A stretch of DNA of 18,359 nt from NCBI GenBank assembly GCA_900763245.1, contig CAAFJQ010000094.1:1-18359 (forward strand), written 5' to 3'. The stretch is from Bacilli bacterium (GTDB lineage Bacteria > Bacillota_I > Bacilli_A > RFN20 > CAG-288). This document shows positions 14,736-18,359 of the stretch, piece by piece. Each line of letters begins with the position of its first letter. The stretch's first letter is position 1. A model generated the notes under the pieces. It did no database searches. It saw nothing but the letters and a program-made list of their open reading frames with translations, and was not told the DNA's origin. The position numbers were made by a program, and so were the translations under genes.

Positions 14736-15839
14736 CTACCTCTGATTTTTGTCGTTTTTGATATCGTCTTCTTTCGATTTCAGTTTCTTCATGAAATCGG
14801 ATTCTTCTTCGACAATCTCATTATTGTTTTCGACTTTCTTGCTTTCTATATTGACAACAGGAGAAGAAACCTCCAAAACAGCCTGAGCCTCTTCTTCGAC
14901 AAATACGGATTTGAGGAAAGGATGGAAATCAAATTTTCCTTTTTCTGCGAAATGATGAAGAAGATGGTTGATGACGATCAGAAGAAGACCAATACCGATA
15001 AAAGCAATAGCCATCGTATAGGATTTGTAATCAGCTTTCCCGGCAGAGGCATCGCCCATGATGAAATGCGGATTTCTCAATGGTTCCAAAGTCATACGGA
15101 TGATGCCATAGGCGATAAAATAAGCAAAGGACTGATCACCATTTTTATAATGTTTTCCTAAAAGGACAGGAAGTCCTTTTGTGATGACAAAATAGAAAAG
15201 AATATTGATGACGCCTTCGACTAAAAACATCGGAGCTGCAATGCTTCCTTTAGGAAGAATGACACCGTTGCTTGCAGCGGTGATTGTCGTTCCATTATAG
15301 ACATAAGTTCCCATCTGCATCGTTCCGTTCTGCATGTTGCTTGTGATAAAAGAAGGGAGGAAGGCCCATGAGGAAGGATCGACTGCATGGCCGAAGACTT
15401 CCTGATTGAAGAAGTTTCCCCATCTTCCGATAGCCTGAGCGACAATGATGGTCGGAACAGCAAAATCCATGATTTTGAGAATGGTTGTTCCTTTTCTTCT
15501 GAAAATACAATATAAGACACCGACTAAGACACCGCCGATTGCGCCGCCTTGAATGGCAAGGCCTCCTTGCCTCATATCGAAGATGCGCCAGATTGGGCCT
15601 CCTGCATATTGGTCCCAGCAAGCGATGACATACCAGATTCTCGCGCCAATAATCCCGGAGATGAGCGCCAAAGGAAAGACCGTATCAAAGAAGTGCCAGT
15701 CAAATCCATCCTTATGGGCGCGATAGTTTGATAAAAGCAAAGCGACGCAGGCGCCAAGAAGAATGCAGATAGCATAGAATCTGACTACCGGATTTGAAAA
15801 GGGAAATCCGACATAATAGCCCAAAAAATTAGTTTCCAT
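14736..15839 (-). CDS. lgt: prolipoprotein diacylglyceryl transferase
   Basis: Lgt attaches diacylglycerol from phosphatidylglycerol to the lipobox cysteine of prolipoproteins in the cytoplasmic membrane. The protein has 367 residues with about seven membrane segments and the family signature GRWGNFFNQEVFG (138-150, essential Arg at 139). GGLAIQGGAIGG (92-103) has Gln where E. coli has the essential His103; other Firmicutes also vary there. The loop at about 152-198 is long. After the last membrane segment (near 294) there is a 70-residue charged cytoplasmic tail, rich in Glu, Lys and Asn, that ordinary Lgt proteins of about 280 residues lack. AAGGAG, overlapping the hprK stop, lies eight bases before the ATG. 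Confidence 0.95.
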   Translation of the reverse strand: METNFLGYYVGFPFSNPVVRFYAICILLGACVALLLSNYRAHKDGFDWHFFDTVFPLALISGIIGARIWYVIACWDQYAGGPIWRIFDMRQGGLAIQGGAIGGVLVGVLYCIFRRKGTTILKIMDFAVPTIIVAQAIGRWGNFFNQEVFGHAVDPSSWAFLPSFITSNMQNGTMQMGTYVYNGTTITAASNGVILPKGSIAAPMFLVEGVINILFYFVITKGLPVLLGKHYKNGDQSFAYFIAYGIIRMTLEPLRNPHFIMGDASAGKADYKSYTMAIAFIGIGLLLIVINHLLHHFAEKGKFDFHPFLKSVFVEEEAQAVLEVSSPVVNIESKKVENNNEIVEEESDFMKKLKSKEDDIKNDKNQR

Positions 15840-15841
15840 CT

Positions 15842-16831
15842 TTACTTCTCCTTAACAAACTTGTTTCCAGCCACAGAAGACATCTTCGCATACTCTTCTT
15901 TCCTTCTCTTCTCTTCCTGTCTCTTTTCCTGAATTTCAAGAAGCCTCTTCTGGAACTCATATCCAGTATCATATCCATCATCTTTCAGCTTATAATTCGT
16001 AACAGCAGTCTCAATGATCTCGGCCATGCTTCTTGCAGCAGAGACAGGCAATTTGATCAAAGGAATCGATTCATTGAGGATATCATAATGATTGGTCTTC
16101 ATGCCGATTCTTTCCATCGGTTCATCCTTCTTGAAAGGAACAAGATTGATAATCAGATTGATATGGCTTCTCTTTGTCAGAGAATTGATGCCGAACATTC
16201 TGGAGACATTGATGATACCGATACCTCTGACTTCCATCATTCCATAGATGGTCTCCGGACAGGTGCCGATCAGTTTTCCTCTGACATCAGCGATATCGAC
16301 TCTGTCATCAGCGACAAGTCTGTGACCTTTGCGGATGAGTTCCAAAGAGATTTCGGATTTACCGATACCGGATTCGCCCATGAGAAGAACGCCGATGCCG
16401 TAGATTTCAAGAAGACAGGCATGCATTGCGATTCTCGGTGCCAATGCCTCAGAAAGATAAATATACATCAGGGAAGAAAGCTCGGACGTATCCTGGGAGC
16501 AGGAGAAAAGAGGAACATTCTTTTCTCTTGCTGCAGTCATGACACAATCCGGACACGGATTGTCATGCGTGATGACAACAGCCGGGCATTCATCGGAGAA
16601 GATCTTAAGACAGTTCTTATAGATCGTATCAGGATCGGTGCTATTGATAAGAGCCATCTCTTTGTTTCCAATCAATATGATTCTGTCTTTTTCGTGATAC
16701 TGGAAAAGTCCCATCAGTTCCAGACCAGGGCGATCGAGCTCTGCGACAAGAACCGGTCTTGATAAGGCGTTGAAATCGCCATTGATAATCTTAAAGCCGA
16801 AATGATTGGCTAATTCTAAGCTAGTTAACAT
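15842..16831 (-). CDS. hprK: HPr kinase/phosphorylase
   Basis: This enzyme phosphorylates HPr on Ser46 when glycolytic intermediates are high and removes the phosphate when phosphate is high. P-Ser-HPr is the corepressor of CcpA in carbon catabolite repression. The protein has 329 residues: Walker A GESGIGKS (152-159), HRLVADD (170-176) and the HprK signature MEVRGIGIINVSRMFG (199-214). A Lys/Arg/Glu-rich C-terminal tail follows residue 300. I chose the ATG at 16831 because GAGG lies seven bases upstream; a GTG at 16837 in the same frame is too close to that site. It is the first gene of its operon. Confidence 0.96.
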   Translation of the reverse strand: MLTSLELANHFGFKIINGDFNALSRPVLVAELDRPGLELMGLFQYHEKDRIILIGNKEMALINSTDPDTIYKNCLKIFSDECPAVVITHDNPCPDCVMTAAREKNVPLFSCSQDTSELSSLMYIYLSEALAPRIAMHACLLEIYGIGVLLMGESGIGKSEISLELIRKGHRLVADDRVDIADVRGKLIGTCPETIYGMMEVRGIGIINVSRMFGINSLTKRSHINLIINLVPFKKDEPMERIGMKTNHYDILNESIPLIKLPVSAARSMAEIIETAVTNYKLKDDGYDTGYEFQKRLLEIQEKRQEEKRRKEEYAKMSSVAGNKFVKEK

Positions 16832-16854
16832 ATGCACACCTCAGTTATCAATCT

Positions 16855-16860
16855 ATTATA
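16855..16860 (-). promoter_or_regulatory. -10 element of the hprK operon promoter
   Basis: A perfect TATAAT lies 23 bp before the hprK start codon. No convincing -35 is seen 17 bp upstream. The gap between this operon and the ATPase gene (16838-16960) shows no gene. Confidence 0.45.
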
Positions 16861-16924
16861 ACCGATATAGCTTTGATTTATGTTGATAAAATATATAGAA
16901 GATTTCTTTTTATGGGCATTAAAC

Positions 16925-16947
16925 CATTTGATTTATCAAATGGCCGC
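16925..16947. repeat. palindromic 23-mer, copy 1 (after the ATPase gene)
   Basis: This 23-mer includes a perfect 9-bp inverted repeat (CCATTTGAT/ATCAAATGG, 16924-16943). It matches 21 of 23 bases with 17080-17102, inside the 3' end of the ATPase gene, in the same direction 155 bp apart. On the minus strand both copies can encode RPFDK(S/T)N. With only TTTAAT after it, it would be a weak terminator at best. Confidence 0.7.
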
Positions 16948-16960
16948 AAAAGAAAAGAAA

Positions 16961-18253
16961 TCACAGATCCAGACTATCCTGATCCAATAAGAATTCCTTT
17001 ATTCCGACAATCAGATATCCTTTTTCAGTTCGGCGAGGTTTCATGCTTTTTCCGACAATAATGATTTTTTTGAAAGAATCATTTGTTTTATCAAATGGTC
17101 GCGTTTCCTGTTTCATCTTCTCTTCATCGGGAATATCGTACGCTGATTGAATGTAATATCGTTTATTGCCTTGGTTGGCAACAAAATCGATTTCAAGCTG
17201 ACGTCTTTTCATTACGCCATTGACATTATCTCTCATTTCAACGACTCCGACATCCACATGATATCCGCGATAACGAAGTTCATTGAAGATTATGTTTTCC
17301 ATCAAATGAGTTTCTTCAATCTGTCTGAAATCAAGTCGGGCATTTCTTAAACCGACATCTTCAAAATAGATTTTATAGGGTGTATTGATGTATTTTTTCC
17401 CTTTCACATCATATCTGTGAGCTTTTGAAAGCATAAAGGCTTGTTGCATAAACGTAATATAGTGATCTATAGTCAGTGCGCTCAACGAAACATTCTTTAT
17501 ACTCTTGAATGCATTAGACAATTTGCTTGGATTTGTCAAAGAAGACATTCCTGATGCAAGAACATCCAATAATTCACTGATGCTTTCATCTGAGTTCAGG
17601 TTATGTCGTTCAACAATATCTTTCAAATAGACATTCTGAAGTTGAATATTAAGATAACTTTCTTTCTGCTCAGGAGTTTCCATTAATGCAACAGCCGGCA
17701 ATCCTCCATAGATCATATAATCATCAAAGGCATAATCAAGGTTCCCTTCATAATTGCTGTAAAATTCAGAAAATGAAAGTGGGTAAACATGAATTTCATC
17801 GCCACGTCCAGCAAATTCAGTTAAAACATCAGTAGATAAAAATCTCGAATTGCTTCCGGTTACATACACATCCATATTCTTTTTTCTCAAATATCCATTC
17901 AAAACCGCTTCAAAACAATCAAGATTTTGTACTTCATCAAGCAAAAGATAATACATGTTATCATCTTTCATTTTTTGAGAAACAAACGCCATAAACTTTT
18001 TAGGATCGACCTTTTTCTTTTTGGCATAGAGTTCTTGCAGATCTTCGTTGATCATAAGCAAATCATCTGCAGAATCGAAGGCGAATTTAATTATATGGTC
18101 CTCATTCACTCCTTCACTTTTTAACTGTTCATAAAATATTTCATTCAAAAGATATGACTTGCCACATCTCCTAATACCAGTTATGACTTTTACAAACCCG
18201 TTATGCTGTCTTATCTGAAGCATCTTCAGATATTTCTCTCTCTTGATTCTCAT
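16961..18253 (-). CDS. AAA ATPase with DUF4143-type C-terminal domain
   Basis: This 430-residue protein has an N-terminal AAA_14-type ATPase with Walker A GIRRCGKS (26-33), Walker B YYLLLDEVQN (101-110, D106 and E107), the VTGSNSRFLS segment (131-140) and FAGRGDEIHVYPLSFSEF (147-164). The C-terminal half has the DUF4143 pattern of family members, with YFEDVGLRNARL-like and EIDFVANQGNKRYYIQ-like segments; the second resembles a PD-(D/E)xK core. Its cellular role is not known; such genes are common and often scattered as accessory genes. The ribosome site is a G-rich run (GGGGGG) four bases before the ATG. The gene looks more AT-rich than its neighbours, and it ends in TGA. Confidence 0.85.
   Translation of the reverse strand: MRIKREKYLKMLQIRQHNGFVKVITGIRRCGKSYLLNEIFYEQLKSEGVNEDHIIKFAFDSADDLLMINEDLQELYAKKKKVDPKKFMAFVSQKMKDDNMYYLLLDEVQNLDCFEAVLNGYLRKKNMDVYVTGSNSRFLSTDVLTEFAGRGDEIHVYPLSFSEFYSNYEGNLDYAFDDYMIYGGLPAVALMETPEQKESYLNIQLQNVYLKDIVERHNLNSDESISELLDVLASGMSSLTNPSKLSNAFKSIKNVSLSALTIDHYITFMQQAFMLSKAHRYDVKGKKYINTPYKIYFEDVGLRNARLDFRQIEETHLMENIIFNELRYRGYHVDVGVVEMRDNVNGVMKRRQLEIDFVANQGNKRYYIQSAYDIPDEEKMKQETRPFDKTNDSFKKIIIVGKSMKPRRTEKGYLIVGIKEFLLDQDSLDL
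17080..17102. repeat. palindromic 23-mer, copy 2 (inside the ATPase gene)
   Basis: This copy differs from the one at 16925-16947 at two bases. It codes for the RPFDKTN part of the C-terminal region of the ATPase. Confidence 0.7.
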
Positions 18254-18306
18254 TACGCCCCCCCAATATAAATATTTTCGGAATAGTTACCAGTTTTATT
18301 AAGTGT

Positions 18307-18335
18307 ATTATCTCATAATATTGTTGCACTTTCAA
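18307..18335 (-). promoter_or_regulatory. promoter of the ATPase gene
   Basis: TTGAAA (18330-18335) and GATAAT (18307-18312) are 17 bp apart. The perfect palindrome TATTAT-CTC-ATAATA (18306-18320) overlies the -10 element and may be an operator. The resulting leader would be about 47 nt. Confidence 0.5.
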
Positions 18336-18359
18336 TTTATTTAATATTCATACTTAATA

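Noticed and set aside
14943..15839. loss of Lgt activity because the E. coli His103 position is Gln
   Set aside because: Other Firmicutes vary at this position and the rest of the signature (GRWGNFFNQE) is intact, so the enzyme is probably active.
8399..18253. Mycoplasma genetic code (TGA as Trp)
   Set aside because: The BI-1 and ATPase genes both end in TGA at sensible lengths, and tryptophan codons in the genes inspected are TGG.
1..18359. CRISPR array, insertion sequence, rRNA or tRNA gene
   Set aside because: No regularly spaced repeats, transposase frames or structured RNA genes were seen on reading both strands.

Overview
The window comes from a low-to-medium-GC Gram-positive bacterium (Firmicutes/Bacilli). 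It carries hprK-lgt-trxB, whiA, a gap-pgk-tpiA glycolytic set and an rpsL-rpsG-fusA-tuf block with strong Shine-Dalgarno sites. Two genes end in TGA, so the Mycoplasma TGA=Trp code is not in use. The presence of both hprK and whiA and the overall content would fit an Erysipelotrichia-like or RF39/RFN20-like lineage, but that placement is an inference. Apart from one possible fragment at the left edge, every gene lies on the minus strand, so transcription runs right to left.

Layout in the direction of transcription: (1) 18335-16961, a monocistronic AAA ATPase with a DUF4143-type C-terminus, with its own promoter and a repeated palindromic 23-mer at its 3' end. (2) 16860-12748, an hprK-lgt-trxB-whiA operon ending at a 12-bp-stem terminator; the rapZ and yvcK genes that usually precede whiA are absent. 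(3) 12573-9250, a gap-pgk-tpiA glycolytic operon with a perfect inverted repeat over its promoter, a hairpin between gap and pgk, and a terminator after tpiA. (4) 9219-8366, a single Bax-inhibitor-1/YetJ-type membrane protein gene with a cre-like element at its promoter. (5) 8277-3705, the str operon rpsL-rpsG-fusA-tuf, driven by a fully consensus promoter with a T7A18 tract upstream, a structured leader with mutually exclusive hairpins, a second promoter just before tuf and a strong terminator after it. (6) 3702-175, a three-gene accessory operon inserted directly after tuf: a SIR2-like protein followed by two RDD-family membrane proteins with unusually large extracytoplasmic loops. (7) 1-116, the possible tail of a plus-strand gene.

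The housekeeping parts link translation (S12, S7, EF-G, EF-Tu), lower glycolysis (GAPDH, PGK, TIM) and carbon-catabolite signalling (HPr kinase senses glycolytic intermediates and would act through CcpA on cre sites). The most novel part is the SIR2-RDD-RDD cassette: its gene overlaps and spacing imply that the three products work together, with a NAD-binding SIR2-like fold paired with two membrane partners. That arrangement suggests a membrane-coupled NAD-dependent defence or stress system, but no function can be proven from sequence alone.
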